Of a stretch of 64,000 nt of DNA, positions 51,551 through 60,258 are shown piece by piece (within the stretch, counting starts at the first letter, position 1; each line of letters begins with the position of its first letter). The notes beneath the pieces are model-generated. The model was not told the origin of the DNA, made no database searches, and worked only from the letters and a program-made list of their open reading frames with translations. The position numbers and the translations under genes were made by a program. This DNA comes from CBDAUN01 sp965200645 (GTDB taxonomy: Bacteria > Pseudomonadota > Gammaproteobacteria > Arenicellales > JAJDZL01). The DNA is taken from assembly GCA_965200645.1 (NCBI GenBank), contig CBDAUN010000003.1:1612001-1676000 (forward strand). Direction: 5' to 3'.

Positions 51551-51970
51551 AATCAAAAAATCTTTAGTTACGGTTTGAACTGATGCCTAATGCAAGCGGG
51601 AAATTATAACTCCTTGTTCCTGACTCGCGCATGAAAGAATTTTAGTAGTGAACTTTTTCTACTTAACCGTTGATATCGTGAAATATGAGACATCATTTGT
51701 AACTAATTGATTACTAAGAATTCTGAATTTCGAATCGTTGTAGCCCTCCATGCATATTCAAAATAGATTGAGAAAATATCATTGAAACTCTCGTTATTTT
51801 GTTATTATCTTACGAGTTTGCAATGTGGTAGTTTGCAAAACAGTTTGATTTTTTTCAAACGATCCAAACTAGCAAAAAGAGAATCAGAACTGGATAATCT
51901 GAGTAGCTTAATTATTGCTGGTCGTTTTCATAATCGATGTTAAAGGGTTAGTTGTCTCCGTACGAATCGC
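51551..51970. other. rpmH-dnaA intergenic region
   Basis: 420 AT-rich bases that must hold both divergent promoters. A TATAAT (read leftward) at 51608-51603, 53 bases before rpmH, is a likely -10, but its -35 is poor. I find no canonical TTATCCACA box here, so the origin is more likely on the other side of dnaA. No other gene. Confidence 0.6.
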
Positions 51971-53299
51971 ATGTTCGAAACAATTCTTAAGCGACTGGAA
52001 ACTACACTTGATCCCAGCGATTATTATCGCTGGATTCGTCCACTCCAGGGAGTAAGCAACGGCAGCACACTACAAATTCTAGCGCCTAACCGCTATGTAT
52101 TTGAATACGTACAAAACAACTGTATGGACGAAATAAAGGAAGTTGCAAATTCCGTCTATGGCAAACCCATGCAGATTGACTTGGGCTTCTCCAATCCCAA
52201 CAATCGATCGTTCCAGAAACGCTCCACCGAAGAAAAACCCAACGGCGAAACTAAATTGTCGTTTGGATTGAGCCTGCTAAATCCGGATTTCACCCTGGAC
52301 AACTACGTGTTGGGCGACTCAAATAATTTCGCCTACGCTGCAGCTGTCAGTGTAGCTGAAAATCCCGGTGCCCGTGAGGCGAATCCATTATTTATTTACG
52401 GTAACGTAGGCATTGGCAAAACTCATTTAATGCAGGCTGTGGGTCATCAGATGATCGCACTAAATCCCGCTGCGAAAGTAGGTTATGTTCAATCCTCCAA
52501 CTATGTCGAACATCTTCTAAGGCAGTTCCGGAGGAAGGACGCGGACGCAGTTGAACAATTCAAATTGGCTTATCGATCTTTAGACGCCTTGTTGGTTGAT
52601 GATGTGCACCTGTTTGCTGGTGCGAGAGCATCGCAAAACGAATTTTTCAACACTTTCAATCAGTTACTTGAACTTAACAAACAAATCATAATTACCTGTA
52701 ATCAGTACTACCGGGAACTTAAGGAAGTAGAGTATGGATTAAGGTCCAGATTCGGACAGGGAATCGTCACTCCAATTTACGAACCTGAATTCGAACACCG
52801 AGTCAATATTTTGATCAACAAGGCTGAAAAGATTGGTATTGAACTTCCGGATAAAGTCTGCTACTTCATCGCTGAGAAGGTTAAGCCTGATGTCAGGGAA
52901 CTCGAGGGAGCACTAAATCGTGTCTGCGCCCATCACCGTTTTTACGGTCACCCCATCACAATAGATGTGGTAAAGAAAGTCTTGCGCGATATGCTGCGCT
53001 ACAACTCCAGGCCTTTAGAACTCGACGACATTGTGCAGGTTGTGTCGAATTACTATACCATCCGGGTCGAAGACATTCTCAGTGAAAGCCGCAAGGCCAA
53101 TTTAGTCCGAGCGCGCCAATTATCCATGCTGTTAGCGCGTGAATTGACGACCAAAAGCCTGCCTGAAATTGGCAAGCACTTCGGTGGTCGGCATCACACA
53201 TCCGTTATTCACTCCTGTAGACAGTTGACGAAAAAGTTGGAGGATGATGCCAAACTCGGAAATGAATATTCAACTCTTAAAAACACTCTGAACTACTGA
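51971..53299 (+). CDS. dnaA: Replication initiator DnaA (divergent)
   Basis: 442 residues. Domain I about 1-75, a short linker, AAA+ domain with Walker A GNVGIGKT at 144-151 and Walker B LLVDDVH at 207-213, and the C-terminal HTH domain. Several usually invariant positions differ: the sensor-1 region reads ITCNQYYREL where LTSDR..KE is usual, and the DNA-reading GGRDHTTV motif reads GGRHHTSV (His408 for Asp). The arginine-finger helix (LRSRFGQG) is kept. Still the only dnaA in view, in the normal place. Confidence 0.95.
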   Translation: MFETILKRLETTLDPSDYYRWIRPLQGVSNGSTLQILAPNRYVFEYVQNNCMDEIKEVANSVYGKPMQIDLGFSNPNNRSFQKRSTEEKPNGETKLSFGLSLLNPDFTLDNYVLGDSNNFAYAAAVSVAENPGAREANPLFIYGNVGIGKTHLMQAVGHQMIALNPAAKVGYVQSSNYVEHLLRQFRRKDADAVEQFKLAYRSLDALLVDDVHLFAGARASQNEFFNTFNQLLELNKQIIITCNQYYRELKEVEYGLRSRFGQGIVTPIYEPEFEHRVNILINKAEKIGIELPDKVCYFIAEKVKPDVRELEGALNRVCAHHRFYGHPITIDVVKKVLRDMLRYNSRPLELDDIVQVVSNYYTIRVEDILSESRKANLVRARQLSMLLARELTTKSLPEIGKHFGGRHHTSVIHSCRQLTKKLEDDAKLGNEYSTLKNTLNY

Positions 53300-53714
53300 C
53301 TCAATTTCGCAGCACTGAGAGGAAAATCTGCTGCACCAGGTCAGACGAACAATCAAACTTAGCAAATTTGCATGGTTCAAACTGATTGCCCGTTCGACGC
53401 TTGCTTATGTTGCACTGAAATTCCCTTCACTACTGGTCCTCAAATCCATCCTGATGCTTGAACTGAACCGTACTTTACTTCGGTGGAATGTATCCAAATT
53501 GTGCACATATCCGTGTATAATTACAGATGCTATTGTGGATAACATTACAGCAAAAAAATAACGTCCTGGTTGTTCACTTGTTTTCACAAATAACGTGCCT
53601 TTCTATCCACAAGTCTATAAGCACCTAACTAACTGAAATAAAAAGACTAATTTTACTTATTCTATGTTTCCACAGGTACAGTAACAATAGTACTTTATAT
53701 ATGCTTACCTACTT
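53300..53714. other. Probable origin of replication (oriC)
   Basis: 415 bases between dnaA and dnaN. They contain one exact DnaA box (53534-53542, TGTGGATAA, read leftward) and close variants CGTGTATAA (53512-53520), TGTGCACAT (53500-53508) and CTATCCACA (53603-53611). AT-rich stretches at 53571-53580 and 53637-53665 could serve as the unwinding region. Location next to dnaA is typical. Confidence 0.7.
53534..53542 (-). promoter_or_regulatory. DnaA box, exact consensus
   Basis: Read leftward it is TTATCCACA, the strongest DnaA binding sequence. It is the only exact copy I find in the two regions flanking dnaA. Confidence 0.8.
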
Positions 53715-54845
53715 ATGAATTTTGTTATTAACAGAGAACAATTCATTGGGCCGCTGAGCCGTGTTTGCAAAGTAATCGAGGCGCATCCCAGCATACCCTT
53801 GCTGTCCCATTGTTTTGTGCACTCTTCAAACAACCAGATGACGCTGACCGGTTCGCGAATTGAGGTTGAAGTTTGCGAGACGATCGATGGAGTAGATGCT
53901 GAAGAATTCGATATTACTTTTCCCGCAAACAGCGTGCTGCAGTTCTGCAATCGCTTGCCCGAAGAATCCAATCTGTTGTTTGAAATGGTGTCATCCGATG
54001 AACTATTGATTAGTTTGGTTGGCGACACTTCAAATTCACGAGAAAACAGCTTTAAAACGAAGGTATTGGATCCGGCTGACTTTCCACGGATACAAGCGGC
54101 CCAGTGGACGGATAGTTTTCAGATTGATCGATCCGATTTTTCGCAACTACTCAGACGTACTGCGTTTTCTATGGCCAAGGATCAGCTTCGTTATTACTTG
54201 AACGCAATGATGTTCGAGATAGGAGAGGGTCGACTTCGAGCCGTTACCACGGACGCCCATCGTTTGTCTGCAAGCGAAGTAAAGATTGCCGATGAATTGG
54301 AAAATTCGCATCGAGCCATTGTTCCGCGCAAGTCAATCGTGGATTTGATGCGACTTTTGCCAGAACTGGTGTCGAGCATTACTATCAGACTCAGTTCCAG
54401 TCACATTAGCGTTTCTACGCCTCATGTTCAGTTCGTATCCAAACTGCTTGAGGGTCAGTATCCGGATTGGAGGGCGGTTATTCCGACTAACTTAACCCGA
54501 ACTTTTGAAGTCGATCGTGAAGAGTTATCGACGGTATTCGGAAGAGTTAATATTTTGACAGAGTCAGATAACATTCCAGTCGGCACAAAAATGTCAGTTG
54601 GTGACAACAACATCAAGATCCACGCCGAAAATAAGCTGCAGCAGGTTGATGCAAAAATACCACTTGAGTATGAGGATGAGCCATTTGAGTTTCAGGTTAA
54701 CTGCAAGTATGTGATCGATATAGTCCAAGCACTGGCCGATACCGAAAAGATTCAGTTCAACTACAAGAACGCAGAGTCTGCGTGCTTGTTGAAGAGTCCA
54801 GATGATGAGTTCACCACCTATCTCGTTATGTTAATGAGAAGTTAG
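53715..54845 (+). CDS. dnaN: DNA polymerase III beta clamp
   Basis: 376 residues, three tandem clamp domains (start MNFVINREQFIGPLSRVCKV; TDAHRLSASEV in the middle domain; the C-terminal YLVMLMRS matches the usual VMPMR end). Tethers the polymerase to DNA. Slightly longer than the 366-residue norm. gyrB follows after 61 bases with no recF between. Confidence 0.97.
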   Translation: MNFVINREQFIGPLSRVCKVIEAHPSIPLLSHCFVHSSNNQMTLTGSRIEVEVCETIDGVDAEEFDITFPANSVLQFCNRLPEESNLLFEMVSSDELLISLVGDTSNSRENSFKTKVLDPADFPRIQAAQWTDSFQIDRSDFSQLLRRTAFSMAKDQLRYYLNAMMFEIGEGRLRAVTTDAHRLSASEVKIADELENSHRAIVPRKSIVDLMRLLPELVSSITIRLSSSHISVSTPHVQFVSKLLEGQYPDWRAVIPTNLTRTFEVDREELSTVFGRVNILTESDNIPVGTKMSVGDNNIKIHAENKLQQVDAKIPLEYEDEPFEFQVNCKYVIDIVQALADTEKIQFNYKNAESACLLKSPDDEFTTYLVMLMRS

Positions 54846-54906
54846 AGCGGTTGATTAATTTCAACTCGTTCGAAGGAAGACTTCCTTTGAACACACCGAT
54901 ACCTAT

Positions 54907-57414
54907 ATGAGCACAGAATCGACACTACACGCTCTCGAAGTGCCTGAACAGCCTCTACAAGCGCAGACCGAGGGTTACGATGAAAGTAGTATTAAGGTCC
55001 TAAAGGGACTTGAGGCTGTTCGTGTACGGCCAGGTATGTACATCGGAGATACCGATGATGGGACCGGTCTGCACAACATGGTCAGAGAGGTAGTAGACAA
55101 CGCAATCGATGAAGCCTCCGCTGGTTTTTGTAGCGAAATCACTGTCACCATCAACAACGACCACTCGGTCACGATCAAAGATAACGGTCGCGGCATCCCA
55201 ACGGGATTATTAGAAGAGGAGGGCAACGTTTCCGCTGCAACCATTGTAATGACAATGCTGCACGCTGGCGGAAAGTTCGGAGAAGATGACTCCTATAAAG
55301 CTTCTGGCGGACTGCACGGTGTAGGCGTATCCGTCGTCAATGCCCTGTCAACATTTTTGAAACTGACCATTCACCGCGAAGGGGAGACCCATTTTCAGGA
55401 GTTCAAGGACGGAGAACCGGTGGATCACATTAAGGTTGTTGGCAAAACGGATAGTACCGGAACCGAAGTATGCTTTAAGCCCTCTCCGCAGATCTTTACC
55501 GATACTGAGTTTCACTATGCACACCTGCATAGTCGTTTACGCGAACTGGCCTTTCTGTGCTCTGGTGTGCGCATTACGCTAACTGATGACCGTGAAGGTG
55601 CCGAGCGACAGGATGTTCTGTTTTATGAAGGTGGCGTGTCAGAGTTTGTTGCTCTGAGGAATCAAAAGCGTAAACCACTGCATGACACGATCATCAATAT
55701 TCAAGGTGAAATAGATGGCGTAAGAGTTGATGCCGCGATGCAATGGAGCGAATCCTTTCAGGAAGATGCGCGATGCTATACCAATACCATCTTTCAGTCG
55801 GATGGCGGGACTCATGCATCTGGGTTCAAGTCGGCAGTCACGCGAACTCTGAAGGCATTCTTGAAGGAAAGTGAAGCCCTAAAGAATTCCAAAGTCGACG
55901 TGATTGGCGAGGATACCAGGGAAGGATTGACCACGGTACTGTCGGTTCGAGTGCACGAACCAAAATTCTCCTCCCAAACCAAAGACAAATTGGTTTCTTC
56001 TGACGTCGAGGGGCCAGTTACGACCATAATTTCCAATGGACTTAAGGAGTTCTTACAAGAAAACCCTAAGGAAGCCAAGCAAATTACTGAAAAAATTGTT
56101 GAAGCTTCGAAAGCTAGAGATGCAGCACGCAAGGCTAAGGAGATCGTTCGCAAGACAAGCCTGCTCGGAACTGCGGGAATGCCTGGTAAGCTGGCGGACT
56201 GCCAAGAAACCAGAGCCGATCAAAGAGAATTGTTTTTAGTTGAAGGTGAGTCAGCCGGCGGGTCTGCGAAGCAGGCCAGAGACAGACTGAACCAGGCAGT
56301 GCTTCCGCTTAAAGGAAAAATACTGAACGTAGAAAAAGCCAGAGAACATCAAGTGCTTAGCTCACAGGAAATAGTTACCTTGATTACGGCATTAGGGACC
56401 GGAATCGGTGAAGAGGATTTTGACCTGGAAAAACTCCGCTATCACCGCATCATTATCATGACAGACGCTGACGTCGATGGCTCTCACATCCGCACACTGT
56501 TACTGACATTTTTCTATCGGTTGATGCCTAAAGTCGTCGAACACGGCCATTTGTATATTGCACAGCCACCGCTGTACAAAGTCACAGCGAACAGAAAGGA
56601 ACGATATTTGAATGATGAAAAGGACTTTCAGCAATTCATGCTAGAAAGTGCGCTTGATGGGTCGGAAATTGTCCTGCGCAATCGCGAAGGGAAGACGACC
56701 ATGGTGGGTAAGGAACTGGAAGACTTGTGCGAAATTCATGCCAGGGCTAAGAAAAACGTCGAACTGGTGGCAATGCATCACGATAAAGACATCATTGAAG
56801 CACTTTCAGTGCTGCCGTCAATCAGTCGCGAGGACTTTTCGAACGAGGAGATTTTGGTGCAATTCAAGCAGCAATTGACCGAAATATTGATTGCCGATTC
56901 CGTAAATGGTAAGAAGCGTCATATTGAACTTATTCCTGATGCTAAGAGCAACGGACACGAGGTATACGCACTAAGAGTCGATACAGAAGATTTGGGTATC
57001 ACCAGTTCTTTTGTACTTAATCGAAATTTTGTTGATTCTGTAACCTATCGGTCACTGACCGCAATGAGCGATTTGCAACAGTCGCTGGTTACCAATAATG
57101 GCGAGGCACCGGTTAAGGCCATCACAAGCAAGAAGTCTTCAGAGCATAACCAGATTTCGGATGCGATTGATTGGCTGCTGGATGAAACCCGCAAGGGAAT
57201 CTCAATCCAACGCTACAAAGGTCTCGGTGAAATGAACGCCGATCAGTTGCGTGAGACCACCATGGACATCAATTCCCGTTCGCTAAGAAAGGTTCAGATA
57301 GACGATGAACTAACGACTCAGGATACCTTCGTGAACTTGATGGGCGAAGTTGTAAAACCACGCCGTGAGTTCATAGAAGAAAATGCCTTTTCTGTCGTTA
57401 ATTTAGATATCTAA
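54907..57414 (+). CDS. gyrB: DNA gyrase subunit B
   Basis: 835 residues. GHKL ATPase motifs (VVDNAIDEASAG, DNGRGIP, GGLHGVGVSVVNAL), the TOPRIM motif VEGESAGGSAKQARDR and DADVDGSHIR, and the long insert in the TOPRIM domain that is typical of gammaproteobacteria. Introduces negative supercoils with GyrA. Converges with apaG. Confidence 0.99.
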   Translation: MSTESTLHALEVPEQPLQAQTEGYDESSIKVLKGLEAVRVRPGMYIGDTDDGTGLHNMVREVVDNAIDEASAGFCSEITVTINNDHSVTIKDNGRGIPTGLLEEEGNVSAATIVMTMLHAGGKFGEDDSYKASGGLHGVGVSVVNALSTFLKLTIHREGETHFQEFKDGEPVDHIKVVGKTDSTGTEVCFKPSPQIFTDTEFHYAHLHSRLRELAFLCSGVRITLTDDREGAERQDVLFYEGGVSEFVALRNQKRKPLHDTIINIQGEIDGVRVDAAMQWSESFQEDARCYTNTIFQSDGGTHASGFKSAVTRTLKAFLKESEALKNSKVDVIGEDTREGLTTVLSVRVHEPKFSSQTKDKLVSSDVEGPVTTIISNGLKEFLQENPKEAKQITEKIVEASKARDAARKAKEIVRKTSLLGTAGMPGKLADCQETRADQRELFLVEGESAGGSAKQARDRLNQAVLPLKGKILNVEKAREHQVLSSQEIVTLITALGTGIGEEDFDLEKLRYHRIIIMTDADVDGSHIRTLLLTFFYRLMPKVVEHGHLYIAQPPLYKVTANRKERYLNDEKDFQQFMLESALDGSEIVLRNREGKTTMVGKELEDLCEIHARAKKNVELVAMHHDKDIIEALSVLPSISREDFSNEEILVQFKQQLTEILIADSVNGKKRHIELIPDAKSNGHEVYALRVDTEDLGITSSFVLNRNFVDSVTYRSLTAMSDLQQSLVTNNGEAPVKAITSKKSSEHNQISDAIDWLLDETRKGISIQRYKGLGEMNADQLRETTMDINSRSLRKVQIDDELTTQDTFVNLMGEVVKPRREFIEENAFSVVNLDI

Positions 57415-57424
57415 CGATCCTCAA

Positions 57425-57814
57425 TCAGTGCAGATACTGGCTCGCGCTTAGTACAAAGCGCGGTATATTTACTTCGAAATGATTGCCATCGTCGGCGATC
57501 ATGTAATAAACTCCCTCCATCGTGCCAACAGGTGATTCCAGCACAGCACCACTGGTGTATTGGAAAGCCTCTCCTGGCAGAAGGTGCGGTTGTTCACCAA
57601 CAACGCCTTCGCCTCTTACTTCTTCAGTGCGTTCCTCCCCATCTCGAATGTGCCAGTAGCGACTGAGTAATTTAGACCCTACGGATCCAGTATTGAGGAT
57701 GGTAATGGTATATGAAAAGACATAGCGTTCGCTGTCTTCGAAGGTGCCACGCTCCACGAAACGAGGTTGAACTTTGATTTGAATGTCGTAATTTTTGATT
57801 GACTTTTGAGGCAT
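57425..57814 (-). CDS. apaG: Co2+/Mg2+ efflux-associated protein ApaG
   Basis: 129 residues, a single FN3-like beta-sandwich domain. Motifs FSYTITILNTGSVGSKLLSR, GEGVVGEQPHLLPGEAFQY and the GTMEGVYYM region are characteristic of ApaG. Its biochemical role is not settled. Three bases after apaH on the same strand. Confidence 0.96.
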   Translation of the reverse strand: MPQKSIKNYDIQIKVQPRFVERGTFEDSERYVFSYTITILNTGSVGSKLLSRYWHIRDGEERTEEVRGEGVVGEQPHLLPGEAFQYTSGAVLESPVGTMEGVYYMIADDGNHFEVNIPRFVLSASQYLH

Positions 57815-57817
57815 GAC

Positions 57818-58630
57818 TTAACGGCACTTAACTTTGGTAATATTGATATCTGAAGAATCCAATCTAGCCGCGCTGAGACGTCTACCCCAACAACAGCCAG
57901 TGTCTAGTGACAACACCTCGTCTTCCTGATAAATTTTCAGTGTTGACCAGTGTCCAAAGACTATTTTAGGTAAGATTTTGATACGAGATGGATGTTTAAA
58001 CCAGGGCACCAGATGCGAAGGCTGCAAACCTGGTTTTTCGCTGCAACAAAAGTTCAACTTACCGTCACGTGTCAAATAACGCAGGCGGGTAAGAACATTA
58101 ACAATAAATCTCAATCGTTTGTTTCCCTTTAAGTCGTCAGACCAATGTTGTGGGGTGTTACCGTAAAGCTTTTTTAGAAACTTTGAATAACTTTCACTTT
58201 GTAGGGTATGTTCGACTTCGCCGGCGTAGTTCAAAGTATCCTGTACGCTCCAAGTCGGGTAGACCGAAGCGTGAACCAACAGGACGTTCAATTGGGTGTT
58301 ATATATGGCTAGCGGTTGGCGGCGAAGCCAATAGATTAAATCGCTGCGGTCGGGAGCGTTAAGCACGTCGTCGAAGGTATGTCCATTGCGAATCGCTGAC
58401 AGGCCTTCACTGCAGGCTAGCAGATGCAGATCGTGGTTACCTAGAACCGTTTTAATACTCGCTTGGTTGTTGATGATATAGCGAAGCACTTCAAGAGAAT
58501 TTGGTCCTCGATTGACCAGGTCTCCTGTCAGATAAAGCTGGTCGTTGCTGGGGTCGAACTCAATTTTGTCCAGCAACTGCCTAAATTGCTTGTAGCAACC
58601 CTGCACATCTCCAATTGCGTATACCGCCAT
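57818..58630 (-). CDS. apaH: Bis(5'-nucleosyl)-tetraphosphatase, symmetrical
   Basis: 270 residues, metallophosphatase motifs GDVQGC (near residue 8), GDLVNRGP and GNHDLHLL intact. Hydrolyses Ap4A to two ADP and can remove Np4 caps from mRNA. The rsmA-pdxA partners usual upstream are absent here. Confidence 0.96.
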   Translation of the reverse strand: MAVYAIGDVQGCYKQFRQLLDKIEFDPSNDQLYLTGDLVNRGPNSLEVLRYIINNQASIKTVLGNHDLHLLACSEGLSAIRNGHTFDDVLNAPDRSDLIYWLRRQPLAIYNTQLNVLLVHASVYPTWSVQDTLNYAGEVEHTLQSESYSKFLKKLYGNTPQHWSDDLKGNKRLRFIVNVLTRLRYLTRDGKLNFCCSEKPGLQPSHLVPWFKHPSRIKILPKIVFGHWSTLKIYQEDEVLSLDTGCCWGRRLSAARLDSSDINITKVKCR

Positions 58631-58652
58631 GACGATTACGACTTACATGTAC

Positions 58653-59363
58653 TTAAGGATTGCAAATTTGATCGAGTCTTCTTTGACGGTAGCTTTCCCG
58701 GACGAAAATGTAAGGGTCGGGTTGTTGATCTACGATGTCTGTAAATGGAAGTAGGTTTGCGCGGGTATCCACCGCTCCGGTGACTTGCACACCGGTGCGC
58801 AAGTCGGTGCCGGTTATATGTTTAGTAGTGTTGAGTTGCGTATAGTCAATCAAATTACCAATACTGTCGCGTGTATTTGACGGACCTAGAAAGGGAATTA
58901 CAACATAGGAGCCGTCTCCTACTCCCCACTGTGCCAGCATTTGGCCGAAGTCATGGTTCCGATATTCGAGCCCAGTGTGTGAAGCCACGTCAACCAATCC
59001 CACAAAGCCAATGGTGCTGTTCATGCCGAATCGCACAGCAACTTTTGCTGATTCTTCGGGTTTTCCCTGCAGCGCCGAAGATATGAAGTTCCTAGGTTCT
59101 TTGAGGTTGTTGGTAAAATCTCGCACGCGGTCTCGAATGCCTTCCGGCAGTTTTTTATAGGCGCGAGCCACAGGCTCAGCTATGGTTTTATCAACAGATT
59201 CGTTAAAGGCAAAGAACTTTCGATTCAGCGGTTCAAACGGGTCGAATGTTTCCGTGTAATTTTCTGGGTCTAGTGAAGAGCAAATTCTTGGCTGGTAATC
59301 GGCTACGCACCCAGCAACAAATACACTGATTGTGATGATTACCGTTAACTTTAAGAATTTCAT
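58653..59363 (-). CDS. mlaA: Outer-membrane lipoprotein MlaA (VacJ)
   Basis: 236 residues. Signal peptide with lipobox VFVAGC (lipidated C19), then the family core DPFEPLNRKFFAFNESVD, GRFG-like AVRFGMNSTIGFVGLVDVA, and GVGDGSYVVIPFLGPSNTRD. Donut-shaped protein that removes misplaced phospholipid from the outer leaflet and passes it to MlaC. Third separate mla locus of this window. Confidence 0.96.
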   Translation of the reverse strand: MKFLKLTVIITISVFVAGCVADYQPRICSSLDPENYTETFDPFEPLNRKFFAFNESVDKTIAEPVARAYKKLPEGIRDRVRDFTNNLKEPRNFISSALQGKPEESAKVAVRFGMNSTIGFVGLVDVASHTGLEYRNHDFGQMLAQWGVGDGSYVVIPFLGPSNTRDSIGNLIDYTQLNTTKHITGTDLRTGVQVTGAVDTRANLLPFTDIVDQQPDPYIFVRESYRQRRLDQICNP

Positions 59364-59392
59364 TAATCTATGGTCTACGAACTAGGCTTCTG

Positions 59393-60022
59393 TTATACCA
59401 CAGCAGGATTTAACGAATAGGTACCCATCATACTGGCTGATTCAATGACGTGATTTTGGATTGCCTGCACCGTTTGTGGCCCATCGAATTTACCCTCAAT
59501 CGGAACGCGATCCAAGTCCAAAGCGTAAATCGTAAAGTGGTAATGGTGAATAATCGAGTCATTCCAGGGTGGACAAGGCCCGTCGTAGCCATAGTAGTTT
59601 CCGCCCATCTCCGTGTCACCTGCAAACCAATCAGTGTAACTATTTACGCCATGGCGTGTTCCATTGGGTCCTTCGGGGCCTGATTTACCACGGGCAGTGA
59701 CGCCGTCACTATGTGACCCGCGGGCGATACTCGTTACACAATTCGGAATGTCGATTAGCACCCAATGATAGAAGTCAATTCTTGGCAAGTCGGATGGAAC
59801 AAATCGGCCTTCCTGGTTCACGTCATCCGGTTTGCTAGGGACGTCTGGGTCGTGACAGATCAACGCAAATGACTTAGTTCCAGACGGTGCTTGTGACCAT
59901 GACAATTGTGGATTTTGATTACGGGATAGTGCAGCGTGAGTTGCGTCATCTACCTTGCAAAATGCAAGTTGAGATGGCATTGGAGATTGGTCTTTAAAAT
60001 CGTCACTTAGAAGAATCATCAT
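59393..60022 (-). CDS. Phosphatidylethanolamine-binding (PEBP) family protein, YbhB/YbcL-like
   Basis: 209 residues, with HDPDVPSKPDD, HWVLIDIP and GPCPPWNDSIIHHYHFTIYA, the PEBP fold and anion-binding pocket. No signal peptide, so cytoplasmic. The bacterial family has no clear role; small-ligand binding or protease inhibition has been proposed. Slightly longer than usual because of an inserted loop with DVNQEGRFVPSDLP. Confidence 0.9.
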   Translation of the reverse strand: MMILLSDDFKDQSPMPSQLAFCKVDDATHAALSRNQNPQLSWSQAPSGTKSFALICHDPDVPSKPDDVNQEGRFVPSDLPRIDFYHWVLIDIPNCVTSIARGSHSDGVTARGKSGPEGPNGTRHGVNSYTDWFAGDTEMGGNYYGYDGPCPPWNDSIIHHYHFTIYALDLDRVPIEGKFDGPQTVQAIQNHVIESASMMGTYSLNPAVV

Positions 60023-60258
60023 CGTATCCTGTCAGGTTGTAGTCCTTGAAGAGCGATATGAATACGGGTTTATTTGGTAGGCTGAATTATAAGACAAGGG
60101 AGGACGGCAAACAGCCAATATACAAATACTTCAAAGGTGACGATAAATTTATAGGGTGTTTCATTCGCTATAATCAACAGTGAAAGGCCTAAGATAAAAA
60201 TCAAAATTTAAGCAGGATGTTTTTGGATAAGTGAGTGATGGTCAATAGCGGTTAAAAA
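60023..60258. other. Divergent promoter region
   Basis: 236 bases between the PEBP gene and the exported FAH-like gene. No reading frame or RNA feature is recognised; it should hold both promoters. Confidence 0.5.

Noticed and set aside
51551..51970. oriC in the rpmH-dnaA region
   Set aside because: AT-rich, but no exact or one-mismatch cluster of DnaA boxes was found, whereas dnaA-dnaN has one.
58064..58077. CACGTG core in apaH as a second parS
   Set aside because: The flanking bases (CGTCACGTGTCA) do not follow the parS palindrome.
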